Shown piece after piece: positions 43,842 to 53,187 of a stretch of 64,000 nt of DNA. The position numbers were made by a program, and so were the translations under genes. Origin of the DNA: Brachyspira murdochii (GTDB lineage Bacteria; Spirochaetota; JAAYUW01); NCBI GenBank assembly GCA_020722965.1, contig DYJT01000002.1:116242-180241 (forward strand), in the 5' to 3' direction. Position 1 is the stretch's first letter. Each line of letters begins with the position of its first letter. A model generated the notes under the pieces. That model had not been told where the DNA came from. It made no database searches and was given only the letters and a program-made list of their open reading frames with translations.

Positions 43842-45140
43842 ATGAAAGTTACATTTTTTATCTCTTTAAGATATCTTTCGGGTAAAAAAGAAAAAGGAAT
43901 TTTCTCCTTTTTTTCAATCATGTCAATCATAGGAATTATACTTGGAGTTGCAGCTTTAATATCTGTTATTTCCGTAATGAATGGTTTTCAGGAAAATATG
44001 AAAGAAAAGACAATTTCTCTCCAATCATTTCATATCCATATTCATTCTTTTGATCCGCAGGGATTCAAATATTCAAGTCTAGCAGATGATTTTAAAAAAA
44101 TACCTCATGTTCAAGGTGTGTATCCTTTTATAGAAACAGCAGTTCTATTTTCGATAGGTGGATATACAAATGGGACTATATTAAGGGGATATGATAAAAG
44201 TTTTTTTTATTCCAGTACATATAGAAAAAATTCTATTATTACCGATGGTTCTTACGATGAAATCGATTCCAATAATTATCTTGCTATTGGAGAACAATTT
44301 GCCTATCTTTATGGAGCTAGAATCAATAGTAAAGTATTGCTAACAGTATTTACGGGTTCAATATTTCAACCTAAAATTAAGCTTTTTATGGTTAAGACTC
44401 TTTATAAGACAGGATTTTATCCTATAGATTCTTCTATACTTTATACAACTTTAGAGAATATCCAGCAAATGATGTCTATGGAAGATAAATGTACTTCTAT
44501 CGGCATAATAGTAGAAAATTTAAAATATGTTGATAAGGTTAAAAAAGAAATAGAAAAGATTGCACCATTCGAAAGAGTATATGTAAATACATGGTATGAA
44601 GAGAATAGAAATACTTATTTAGCCTTGAAAAACGAGAAAACTCTAATGTTTTTTATCGTTTTTATGATTATAATAGTATCTGCTTTTTATATTGTTTCTT
44701 CACAGATAATGACTGTAATGAATAAACAAAAAGAAATAGGTATTTTAAAAGCTATTGGCTTTACTCCTGATGATATAAAAAACATATTTTTATTAAATGG
44801 AATCATAATCGGGTTACTTGGCACTTTGCTTGGAACCACTTTGGGTTTTATCATATCTATGAATTTAGATTATATTTTCAATTTTATAGAAGATGTGCTA
44901 AATGGATTAATTTCTATGATATTTTTCTTTATAAATCTAGTGGATGATTCTATTTTGAAACCTAAATTTCAAATATTCTCTAAAGATGTCTATTATTTCG
45001 ATAAAGTACCAGTTGAGATTAGATTAACTGAACTAATTTTAATAAATATCTCCACCTTTTTCCTTGTGTTTTTATCATCATTGATTCCTGCAAAAAAAGC
45101 GGCAAATGTTAAACCAAAAGAGGTTATTCATAATGAGTGA
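43842..45140 (+). CDS. LolC/LolE-type ABC permease (lipoprotein release)
   Basis: This is the membrane subunit of a type VII (MacB/LolCDE-like) transporter that extracts lipoproteins from the inner membrane. The protein has 432 residues. The N-terminal helix (about 24-46) follows the typical RYLSGKKEKGIFSFFSIMSIIGI start. A periplasmic MacB-like domain occupies about 50-265, and three C-terminal helices lie at about 270-290, 312-338 and 392-418; KEIGILKAIGFTPDDIKNIFLLNG is the family's coupling motif. lolD overlaps its stop by 8 bp. Only one permease gene is present, so it may act as a homodimer (LolF-like). Confidence 0.9.
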   Translation: MKVTFFISLRYLSGKKEKGIFSFFSIMSIIGIILGVAALISVISVMNGFQENMKEKTISLQSFHIHIHSFDPQGFKYSSLADDFKKIPHVQGVYPFIETAVLFSIGGYTNGTILRGYDKSFFYSSTYRKNSIITDGSYDEIDSNNYLAIGEQFAYLYGARINSKVLLTVFTGSIFQPKIKLFMVKTLYKTGFYPIDSSILYTTLENIQQMMSMEDKCTSIGIIVENLKYVDKVKKEIEKIAPFERVYVNTWYEENRNTYLALKNEKTLMFFIVFMIIIVSAFYIVSSQIMTVMNKQKEIGILKAIGFTPDDIKNIFLLNGIIIGLLGTLLGTTLGFIISMNLDYIFNFIEDVLNGLISMIFFFINLVDDSILKPKFQIFSKDVYYFDKVPVEIRLTELILINISTFFLVFLSSLIPAKKAANVKPKEVIHNE

Positions 45141-45810
45141 AATATTGGTTTTACAAAATGTGACTAAACATTATATAAATAATCAGGAAGAGATAGAAGT
45201 ACTCAATAATATTAATTTAAAAGTAAATAAAGGCGAAACAGTTTCAATCCAGGGAATATCTGGTGTTGGTAAGACAACATTACTAAACCTTATAGGTGGT
45301 TTTGACTCTCCAACAGATGGTAAAATTTTTATTGAAGATGAGGATATCACTATTATGGATGAGACTAATTTAGCCAAACTTAGAAACAGTAAAATTGGAT
45401 ATATTTTTCAATCATTTTATCTTTTGGAAGAATTGAATGTACTTGAAAACATTATTTTGCCTGCTTTAAAACTTGGCATTCCAAAAAACGAAGCTATAGA
45501 TAGGGCTTATAATTTAGCAAAAAAAATTGGTATAGAAAAAAGATTAAGATATTATCCTTCAGAAATTTCTGGAGGGGAAAGACAAAGAGTAGCAATCGCA
45601 AGGGCAATAATAAACAATCCCAAAATTATCTGTGCCGATGAACCCACGGGTAATCTTGATATAAAACATAAAAACTTAATTGCAGATCTTTTGTTTTCCT
45701 TAGTTGATGAAAGCCAGCAAAGTTTAATACTGGTTACACATGAAATTGATCTCGCCAGACGATGTTCAATAATGTATTTGATAAATAACTGCTCTTTAGT
45801 AAAGTTCTGA
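45133..45810 (+). CDS. lolD: LolD-type ABC transporter ATPase
   Basis: This is the ATPase partner of the preceding permease. It has 225 residues from ATG 45133, with AGAGG 9-10 bp upstream; the in-frame ATG at 45106 lies inside the permease gene and is not preferred. Walker A GISGVGKTT is at about 40-48, the signature EISGGERQRVAIARA at about 143-157, and Walker B IICADEPTGNLD at about 165-176. The PTGNLD ending and the size are typical of LolD/MacB-type ATPases. clpC follows after 89 bp. Confidence 0.93.
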   Translation: MSEILVLQNVTKHYINNQEEIEVLNNINLKVNKGETVSIQGISGVGKTTLLNLIGGFDSPTDGKIFIEDEDITIMDETNLAKLRNSKIGYIFQSFYLLEELNVLENIILPALKLGIPKNEAIDRAYNLAKKIGIEKRLRYYPSEISGGERQRVAIARAIINNPKIICADEPTGNLDIKHKNLIADLLFSLVDESQQSLILVTHEIDLARRCSIMYLINNCSLVKF

Positions 45811-45812
45811 TG

Positions 45813-45840
45813 TTGATTTTTCTCATCTTTTAGTTATATT
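45813..45840 (+). promoter_or_regulatory. candidate promoter for clpC
   Basis: TTGATT (45813-45818), 16-bp spacer, TATATT (45835-45840), starting 2 bp after lolD. No CtsR-like or CIRCE inverted repeat was recognised in the gap. Confidence 0.35.
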
Positions 45841-45899
45841 AAATATATGAATGGGAAAATCTACTTAGCGAAATAAAATAAATAAATTTGTAGGAAATT

Positions 45900-48401
45900 A
45901 TGATTAAAGAAAAAGAAGGTTATTCAGATGAATTAAAAAAACTAATTGAAGAGATCGCCAAAAACATAGCAATTGAAATGAAATCACCGACAATTCAACC
46001 TGGTCATCTTCTTTTAGGTATGATAAGAGAAAAACTTGGATTATCCTATTTTATTATCTCTTATGTTGTAAAAGACAATATTTATCTTCTTGAACAAGAT
46101 ATCACCAATGCATTATTAAAAAATAGTTCTACTAATTTATCTATTTTCCCTTCGATCGACTTCTCAAATGTAACAAAGACATATTTGCAATATGCAAGAC
46201 AGATTATGGTTCAATTAAATGACTCTATTTTGAGAGTAGACCATCTTCTTTTAGCGATAGTAATGCACCTGCATACTACAGATCCTATATTAGACAATAT
46301 ATTACAAAATTATAATCTTACATTCCAAAATATTATGAAACTCATAGAGATATTTGGTGATAACCCTCTTCTTAAAATAAGAGTAAAACCAAAATCAACA
46401 TTACCAACACCGATAGCAGATAAATTTTGTAAAGATTTTACAGAACTTGCATGGAAAGGAGAACTGGACCCAATTATCGGTAGAGAGAATGAAATTTATA
46501 GATTAATGCAAGTTTTAATGAGAAAGATGAAAAACAACCCTGTACTTATAGGTTATCCTGGCGTTGGTAAGACGGCTATAGTAGAAGGACTCGCTCAATA
46601 TATAGTATCTCAACAGGTACCAGAAAGACTTAAAAATAAAAGAATTATTAAGATGGACATGGGATTTATAGTTGCTGGTACTAAATATAGAGGTGAATTT
46701 GAAGATAGATTGACAAAAATCCTTAAAGAAATAGAAAAAGCCGGAAACATCATACTTTTTATAGATGAAATTCATACTATAGTTGGTGCAGGTGGAGCAG
46801 AGGGTGCTATCGATGCATCAAATATTTTAAAACCTTTTTTAGCAAGAGGCTTAATACAAATAATAGGTGCTACAACTTTTGATGATTACAAAAAGCATAT
46901 TGAAAAAGACAAGGCATTAGAAAGAAGACTTCAACCAATTGTCATAGATGAACCTTCAATAGAAGAAACAGAGAAAATTCTATTAGGATTAAAATTAACC
47001 TATGAGTTACATCACAATGTAATTTATCAAGAATCATCTATTAAAAAGATAGTCGAACTTTCAAAAAAATATATTACCGGTAGATATTTACCAGACAAGG
47101 CAATTGATGTCATGGATGAATGTGGAGCTTCTGTTAATCTCGAAAGTGGTTTACCTCCTTCTATCTTAATTCAAACATCAAAAAAGTTGGAAAATTTGAT
47201 GAAAACTAAAGAATCTTACTTTTTATTAAATGATTTTCAGAAACTCCCTAAGGTCCAAAATGAAATAAATGATCTTTATAATCTCTATATTCATGAACAA
47301 GATAAATGGGAAAAATCACATACAACAACCATACCTACAATCGACGATGATATAGTACAACAGGTTGTCGCAAAAATGACAGGCATAAAAGTAGAAAAGA
47401 TGCAACAAGAAGAAGCTTCCAGATTAATATATATGGAACAAACACTTTCTAAAGTCATAATTGGTCAAAATGAAGCAATTTCTGCTATATCTAGATCTAT
47501 AAAAAGAGGTAGGCTAGGGATTAAAAAATCTAAAAAGCCTGTAGGCTCTTTTATGTTTTTGGGACCAACTGGTGTTGGGAAGACTGAAATAGCCAGAAGA
47601 TTAGCAGAATTTCTTTTTGGTTCTAAAGATGCTTTGATAAGAATTGATATGTCAGATTATATGGAAAGGCATACAATGTCAAGACTTGTTGGAGCACCTC
47701 CTGGTTATGTTGGATATGAAGAAGGTGGGATCCTTACAGATTTAGTTCGAAGAAAACCATATTCTATAATTCTTTTTGATGAAATAGAGAAGGCTCATCA
47801 TGATTTTTTCAACATGCTTTTACAAATTCTCGAAGAAGGTGAACTTGTCGATAATTTCGGCAATAAAGTGGATTTTAAAAATACTATAATTATAATGACT
47901 TCAAACATAGGATCAAAAGATATACTTCAATACAGAACTGCTGGTTTTGAATTAACTCCTCAAAAAGAACTTGATTTTGAAGATGTGAAGGAAAAGGTTA
48001 TTTATCAGGTTCAAAAGAATTTTAATCCAGAATTTTTAAATAGAATTGATGAAATTATAGTTTTTCATCCTCTTACTATGGATGATCTATATCAGATAAT
48101 CGATCTTATGATAATCGAAGTCAACGAATCTTTAAAAGATCATTTTATCAGTATTCAATTAGATACAAGTGCAAAAGAATATCTTATAAATAAAGGATTC
48201 GATAAAAAATATGGTGCAAGACCTTTAAGAAGAGTAATACAAAGGGAAATTGAAGATAAAATTACCGAGCTTATTTTAAATCAGCAGATTAAAGATAATG
48301 ATATAGTTGAAATATCCTGTACTGAAGGCGAAAATCTTGTATTTACAGTAAAATTAAAAGAAAAAATGGAGATGAATGAAGGATCTATTTCACATAAATA
48401 A
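45900..48401 (+). CDS. clpC: ClpC-type AAA+ protease ATPase
   Basis: This is an Hsp100 unfoldase that works with ClpP. The protein has 833 residues: a Clp_N domain (about 8-150), D1 with Walker A GYPGVGKT and Walker B LFIDEIHT, a short middle region (about 415-480) rather than the long ClpB coiled coil, and D2 with GPTGVGKT and LFDEIEKA. A TAGFEL loop (about 683-688) sits where ClpC has its VGF ClpP-docking tripeptide, here AGF. The short middle and docking loop favour ClpC over ClpB. The next gene starts inside the 3' end of this one. Confidence 0.93.
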   Translation: MIKEKEGYSDELKKLIEEIAKNIAIEMKSPTIQPGHLLLGMIREKLGLSYFIISYVVKDNIYLLEQDITNALLKNSSTNLSIFPSIDFSNVTKTYLQYARQIMVQLNDSILRVDHLLLAIVMHLHTTDPILDNILQNYNLTFQNIMKLIEIFGDNPLLKIRVKPKSTLPTPIADKFCKDFTELAWKGELDPIIGRENEIYRLMQVLMRKMKNNPVLIGYPGVGKTAIVEGLAQYIVSQQVPERLKNKRIIKMDMGFIVAGTKYRGEFEDRLTKILKEIEKAGNIILFIDEIHTIVGAGGAEGAIDASNILKPFLARGLIQIIGATTFDDYKKHIEKDKALERRLQPIVIDEPSIEETEKILLGLKLTYELHHNVIYQESSIKKIVELSKKYITGRYLPDKAIDVMDECGASVNLESGLPPSILIQTSKKLENLMKTKESYFLLNDFQKLPKVQNEINDLYNLYIHEQDKWEKSHTTTIPTIDDDIVQQVVAKMTGIKVEKMQQEEASRLIYMEQTLSKVIIGQNEAISAISRSIKRGRLGIKKSKKPVGSFMFLGPTGVGKTEIARRLAEFLFGSKDALIRIDMSDYMERHTMSRLVGAPPGYVGYEEGGILTDLVRRKPYSIILFDEIEKAHHDFFNMLLQILEEGELVDNFGNKVDFKNTIIIMTSNIGSKDILQYRTAGFELTPQKELDFEDVKEKVIYQVQKNFNPEFLNRIDEIIVFHPLTMDDLYQIIDLMIIEVNESLKDHFISIQLDTSAKEYLINKGFDKKYGARPLRRVIQREIEDKITELILNQQIKDNDIVEISCTEGENLVFTVKLKEKMEMNEGSISHK

Positions 48402-51120
48402 ATTTGCAATATTGTTATTATTTTTTTCTTTTGTATTTATCCTATTTTTCTCAATACCATCTAGTGCTCAAGACTTTTATGAAATCGCAAATTGGGAAAA
48501 ATTATACAGTCATAACTTATACACCGCTACTATTTTTCAGATTAATAAAGTTACAGATATTCCCGACGACTTAAAAAATTATGTACTTGGCACTTGTTAT
48601 TATTATATTGGTAAATATGAACTAGCAGAGACCTTTTTCAAAAAAGTTTCTTCTACTTTATTTAGATATAAACACGATCCCGTTTCTTTTTACCTCGGTA
48701 TTATAGCTTTTCTTAAAAATGATTTTTTAGTGTCTGCTACATATTTTAATGAAATTGCTGGTATCTATAATGAACTTGAAGAATCCGGAAAATTTTTATA
48801 TTACTTTAGTCTTGCTCTTATAGAAATAGGTAAAACCGATCTTGCATTGAAATATTTAAATATAGGAATTGAAAGTGAATATCAGTTTTATAAACAATAT
48901 TATAGTTTTACAATAGCAAAAATTTATTATAATTTACATGATTTTAACAAGGCCTCAGTAGAATTTGAAAAATTCTTGTTTTTATATTCAGATTCTACCT
49001 TAGCAGATGATACTCTTTATTATCTTGGAAAATCTTACTATTATTTAAAAGATTATAAAAGCGCAAAAAGATCTTTTTCCTCAATAATAAACCTTTATAG
49101 AAACTCTGAATATTATTATTCATCACTTTACTATTTAGGTCAAATTACAGGGAATAAAATATATTTTGAAGAGATTATTTTAAAAAATCCAGGGTTCAAT
49201 CTTATTGATTATGTTTTATATTATCTGGCTAAAATATATTATAGTGACAACATGTATGAAAAAGCATTCGATTATTTTCTCGAGGCTTTTAATAGAACCG
49301 AAAATCAGTCATTGAAATATAACTGCATTATTTTTATGATTAAGATAAAAGGAGACATTTCATCGAGTTTTCTACAAAAATTAAATGAAGAACAACGAAA
49401 ACCTATACTTGAATATATTTTAAGTAACTATTTTTATTTTAACCAATTGGACAAGATCTTTAAGTATGAAAAAAGCATTTTTTATAATGAAATTCTATCA
49501 AACTATAAGACTTTAATAGTTTTAGCTAAAGCCTATTTAAAAATAGATGACTATAAAAAAAGTTTGAATCTCTTTTTAGATGCGCTAAAACTTAATCCAG
49601 CAGATTATAAATTATATTTTTTCATTGGTTATTGTTATTACAAGTTGAGTGATTTTGAAAATGCATTCAAAATGTTCAACAAGGTTATAATTGAAAGTAA
49701 TATTGAACTATATTATGGTTATTATTCTTATCTATATTTAGGTATTATAGAACTAAAACAAAATAACTTTAAAAATTCACAACAATATTTTGAGCAAATT
49801 ATCCTTAAATATCCTACATATAAAACTATTGGTGAAACATATTATTTCTTATCGATTGTTTTTTATAATTTAAAAGATTACCATAAATCTCTTTCAGCAA
49901 TAGAATTTTCCTATTCTTCAAATATATCGGGAATGATGAGACTCGCCGTTATATATCAATATGCCATAGTATCGATGAGATTCGATTTTGTAAAGACCGA
50001 AGAGCTTTTTAATGAATATAAAAATTTGTCTGAAGATAAAAAACAAATATTTTTACTAGCCATTAAGATTGCAGAATATTCATTTTCTTTAGGTAAATAT
50101 GATAGTGCAAAATTTTACTATGAAAAGGCATTACTATATACAGAAGACAATAAAGAAAAGATTGATTTACTCATTCAACTAGCTACGATAGACTATAACA
50201 CTAAAGATTATACTACCGCTTATTTGAAAATGCTCGAGCTAATAAACGACAAAATCGAATATAGATATAAGGATATTTTGTTTTTGTTTTTTAATTGCGC
50301 AATTCAACTTAAAAAATTCGATGCCGCAAAATATATTTTAAATATAAACCCAGAAATATTTAACGATTTTAATAATTTCTTTATCCAATTTATCAATATC
50401 TATAAAGAGCAAAGTTTATATGGGGATGCCATAAAATTTATAGATACAATAATCGAAAAATATTCTAATATTGATAATTCGATCAAATATAATTTGCTTC
50501 TCAACAAAGCTTTGATTTATTTTGAACAGAATAATTATGAGTTTGCATTGAAAGAATTTCAGGATTTATATCAGCAGTTTCCAGAAAAACAGAGAGATTT
50601 AGAATTATATATTATAGATTGCTCCTTAAGATATAAAGATTTTGAACTTTTAATCTCGAAAATACCTGTATTATTAAAATATAATGATGAAAATCTTTAT
50701 AACAATGCATTTTATCTAATACTTAAACTATATTTTATGGGTAAAATAGAGCAAAATTTTATAAAAGAATTGATAGATAGCGATCTATTAAAAGCAGAAG
50801 ACTTTAAAGTTAGTATCTTGCTTTTATATATAGAAAATAAGGGAAAATTAAAAGATTTTACTCAGAATATTAAAGAATATTTATCATCAAAAAATTCAGA
50901 AAATGCATACTGGTCGAGATTTTTTTACTCCATAGCACTTCTTGATGCAAAAAATTTTAAAAATTCAAGATTAATTCTTGAATCTTTGATAAATGTTTCA
51001 GACTATTTTCAAAAGGAATTTATATATTATTTCTTATACTTAATAGAGAAAACTGAAGGTAAGGAGAAAAAATATTGGGAATCTCTTTCAAAAGATTATC
51101 CTTTTTCTATATTTTTATGA
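48376..51120 (+). CDS. large periplasmic TPR-repeat protein
   Basis: This 914-residue protein has a signal peptide (hydrophobic about 10-30, cleavage near SSAQ-D) followed by TPR-like helix pairs over almost the whole length (for example YYLGKSYYYLKDYKSAKRSFSS, FFIGYCYYKLSDFENAFKMFNK, YYFLSIVFYNLKDYHKSLSAIE). No enzymatic domain is visible. Such large exported TPR proteins usually scaffold complexes. The start ATG 48376 overlaps clpC by 26 bp, with GGAG upstream, and the next gene (probable outer-membrane protein) starts inside its end, so the two exported proteins are probably made together. The function is unknown. Confidence 0.85.
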   Translation: MKDLFHINKFAILLLFFSFVFILFFSIPSSAQDFYEIANWEKLYSHNLYTATIFQINKVTDIPDDLKNYVLGTCYYYIGKYELAETFFKKVSSTLFRYKHDPVSFYLGIIAFLKNDFLVSATYFNEIAGIYNELEESGKFLYYFSLALIEIGKTDLALKYLNIGIESEYQFYKQYYSFTIAKIYYNLHDFNKASVEFEKFLFLYSDSTLADDTLYYLGKSYYYLKDYKSAKRSFSSIINLYRNSEYYYSSLYYLGQITGNKIYFEEIILKNPGFNLIDYVLYYLAKIYYSDNMYEKAFDYFLEAFNRTENQSLKYNCIIFMIKIKGDISSSFLQKLNEEQRKPILEYILSNYFYFNQLDKIFKYEKSIFYNEILSNYKTLIVLAKAYLKIDDYKKSLNLFLDALKLNPADYKLYFFIGYCYYKLSDFENAFKMFNKVIIESNIELYYGYYSYLYLGIIELKQNNFKNSQQYFEQIILKYPTYKTIGETYYFLSIVFYNLKDYHKSLSAIEFSYSSNISGMMRLAVIYQYAIVSMRFDFVKTEELFNEYKNLSEDKKQIFLLAIKIAEYSFSLGKYDSAKFYYEKALLYTEDNKEKIDLLIQLATIDYNTKDYTTAYLKMLELINDKIEYRYKDILFLFFNCAIQLKKFDAAKYILNINPEIFNDFNNFFIQFINIYKEQSLYGDAIKFIDTIIEKYSNIDNSIKYNLLLNKALIYFEQNNYEFALKEFQDLYQQFPEKQRDLELYIIDCSLRYKDFELLISKIPVLLKYNDENLYNNAFYLILKLYFMGKIEQNFIKELIDSDLLKAEDFKVSILLLYIENKGKLKDFTQNIKEYLSSKNSENAYWSRFFYSIALLDAKNFKNSRLILESLINVSDYFQKEFIYYFLYLIEKTEGKEKKYWESLSKDYPFSIFL

Positions 51121-52553
51121 TTTTTTTTACAATCTCTTTATTCTTTTGTCAACCTGCCATAATATTTGCACAAGATTCTGAATCCGTTTATGTAGAAACT
51201 ATTACAATTACCATGGATTCTCAGGAATTGCTGAGCATGGAACAAGAAATAGAAGAAATTCCGATAGATTATGAATTAATTACCCTATCTGAAAACTTTA
51301 TCATGTCTTATGAACAGCTAACATTGAATGTTATTGAATTTAAATATGATTTAAATTATTATTTTGCTAATTTTATTTACAACACCTTACTTGGATATAG
51401 TGCATTACTTTATTATTCTAAAAGCTATGGTTCTACCTTCTTTCAGGGATTTTATTTTTTCGAAGTTTATAGTTATTTACCATTTTCAGGATTTCATTTT
51501 TTTAAAAATAGCTTTGAACTTCAAAGAAATTTAGTCGATTGGAATCTTGAATATTCCCTTTCTTTTGAATCTTACAATCTTCCAGGAACTGAATCTCTCA
51601 GTGAGTATTCAAGCATTTTTTCCCATCAATTAATCAAAGGGATTAATGGTAATTTCGATTTTTTAATAGAATTAAAAACATTATCAATTGATAATCATTT
51701 TTCATTTTATTTTCTCGAAAATACTGTATTGAATTATAAACTAAGGCTAAATAGCAACATTTATTTAAAATTAACTTTTAAGCAATTTTACAATTATAAC
51801 CTTATATTAAAACCAGAAATTTCTCTTATATATGATTTTCCTACTCTAGATTTTACTTTAGCTTTTTCTTACAATATTTTTATGGATAATTTTAATGGAA
51901 TGGTAAATCTTTTATATGAAAATGAATCATTAAAATTTTCGATATTTGTGGAAAAAGGATTGGAGTTTGATCTATTAAATTATCAATATCTATATCTGGA
52001 TAATTATATATCTAATCTATTTTCGGATTTTGTAAAAACTAAAATCGCAGCTGAGTTTAAAAAAAATAATGTATTTCTTATTGGTTTAGATGGGGGATAT
52101 TATTATTATTGGAAAAATACCTTACTAAAATTTAATAATACCTATCAATCTTTCTATTTATCTTCAATCGAAGATAGCTGGATAGCTTTTTTTAAACTAT
52201 ATCTTGATTGGGAGATAAACGAAATAATAAAAACATCATTTCAAATTAATTTGAAACTACCTTCGTATTATGAATTTGATGATATTTGTGAAACTTTTTT
52301 TGGCTTATTAATATCTTTAAAATTCGATCTTACCGAATTTTCAAATTTAAGATTTTCTATTAATTCCGAAATTTTTAGATCTTTTCTTGGAATAAATGAT
52401 CCAATTTATAAAATTGAAATTGAATATAGATTAGAAAAAGCAGATTATGACATTTCTCTATTGCTAGCACTAAACTTAAATCAATACAATATATTACCAA
52501 ATATTATTGCAGATATAATCAATATTAAAATTTTTTCTCAGATCTTCTTTTAA
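51075..52553 (+). CDS. probable outer-membrane beta-barrel protein
   Basis: I do not recognise the family. Translation probably starts at TTG 51075, 8 bp after AAGGAG (51061-51066); this supplies the basic residues (FKRLS) needed ahead of the signal-peptide core (about 10-28) that ends near FAQ-D. The only nearby ATG (51117) has no ribosome site and would leave an uncharged signal. The 492-residue product is rich in Phe, Tyr, Leu and Asn with many alternating strands (KLRLNSNIYLKLTFKQFYN, DFTLAFSYNIFMD, FKLYLDWEINEIIKTSFQINLK) and ends in Phe-Phe, as outer-membrane barrels often do. It overlaps the TPR gene by 46 bp. Confidence 0.75.
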   Translation: MGISFKRLSFFYIFMIFFTISLFFCQPAIIFAQDSESVYVETITITMDSQELLSMEQEIEEIPIDYELITLSENFIMSYEQLTLNVIEFKYDLNYYFANFIYNTLLGYSALLYYSKSYGSTFFQGFYFFEVYSYLPFSGFHFFKNSFELQRNLVDWNLEYSLSFESYNLPGTESLSEYSSIFSHQLIKGINGNFDFLIELKTLSIDNHFSFYFLENTVLNYKLRLNSNIYLKLTFKQFYNYNLILKPEISLIYDFPTLDFTLAFSYNIFMDNFNGMVNLLYENESLKFSIFVEKGLEFDLLNYQYLYLDNYISNLFSDFVKTKIAAEFKKNNVFLIGLDGGYYYYWKNTLLKFNNTYQSFYLSSIEDSWIAFFKLYLDWEINEIIKTSFQINLKLPSYYEFDDICETFFGLLISLKFDLTEFSNLRFSINSEIFRSFLGINDPIYKIEIEYRLEKADYDISLLLALNLNQYNILPNIIADIINIKIFSQIFF

Positions 52554-52585
52554 TAATTATATTACTGTAACTTTTAGGGGGTAAA

Positions 52586-53182
52586 ATGAACTTTAGCTTT
52601 TTAATAAAAGGTGGTCCTGTAATGATACCGCTAATACTGGTATCAATATTGGCTTTAACATTGATAATCGAAAGATATATGTTTTTTAAGAAGAATGATG
52701 ATTTTTCAGATAATGATTTTAAAGTTATTAAAGCTATGTTGATAGTTAAAAATTTTACTGAATCAAAAAATTATCTCGCCAAATTTAATTCACCAGTTGC
52801 TAAAATAATAGAAAAGCTTATAGATTCCTTTAATTTACCTAAGGATGATAGAGAACATCTTCTTGATATAGAGGGCATGAAACAAGAAAGAGTAATAAAC
52901 AAATTTTTACCAATTTTAAAGATATTGCCAAATTTATCGACACTACTAGGCTTACTCGGTACTGTAACGGGAATGATAAAAAACTTTATGATTGTGGCTC
53001 AAATAGGTACTGGTGATCCAACAGCTCTTGCAGCAGGCATTTCTGAAGCATTAATAACTACAGCAACAGGGCTTATAATCGCAATTCCGACAGTATTTTT
53101 CTACACTTTGTTAGATAATAAGGCTGATAATATGGAAAAAAGATTATATATTTTCGTTACAGAGATTAATAAGATCATGTAA
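52586..53182 (+). CDS. ExbB/TolQ/MotA-family proton channel protein
   Basis: This is an inner-membrane subunit that uses proton flow to drive TonB- or TolA-like partners. The protein has 198 residues with three membrane helices (about 8-27, 112-134, 150-175) and the family motif LPNLSTLLGLLGTVTGMIKNF, followed by AGISEALITTATGLIIAIPTVFFY. AGGGGG lies upstream of the ATG. The ExbD-like and TonB-like partners are encoded 4.5 kb downstream in the same orientation, separated by three other genes, so this is probably the ExbB of that set. Confidence 0.9.
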   Translation: MNFSFLIKGGPVMIPLILVSILALTLIIERYMFFKKNDDFSDNDFKVIKAMLIVKNFTESKNYLAKFNSPVAKIIEKLIDSFNLPKDDREHLLDIEGMKQERVINKFLPILKILPNLSTLLGLLGTVTGMIKNFMIVAQIGTGDPTALAAGISEALITTATGLIIAIPTVFFYTLLDNKADNMEKRLYIFVTEINKIM

Positions 53183-53187
53183 AATTT

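Noticed and set aside
51117-51120. ATG at 51117 as start of the outer-membrane protein
   Set aside because: It overlaps the previous stop attractively (ATGA) but has no ribosome site and would give a signal peptide with no positive charge; TTG 51075 is better on both counts.
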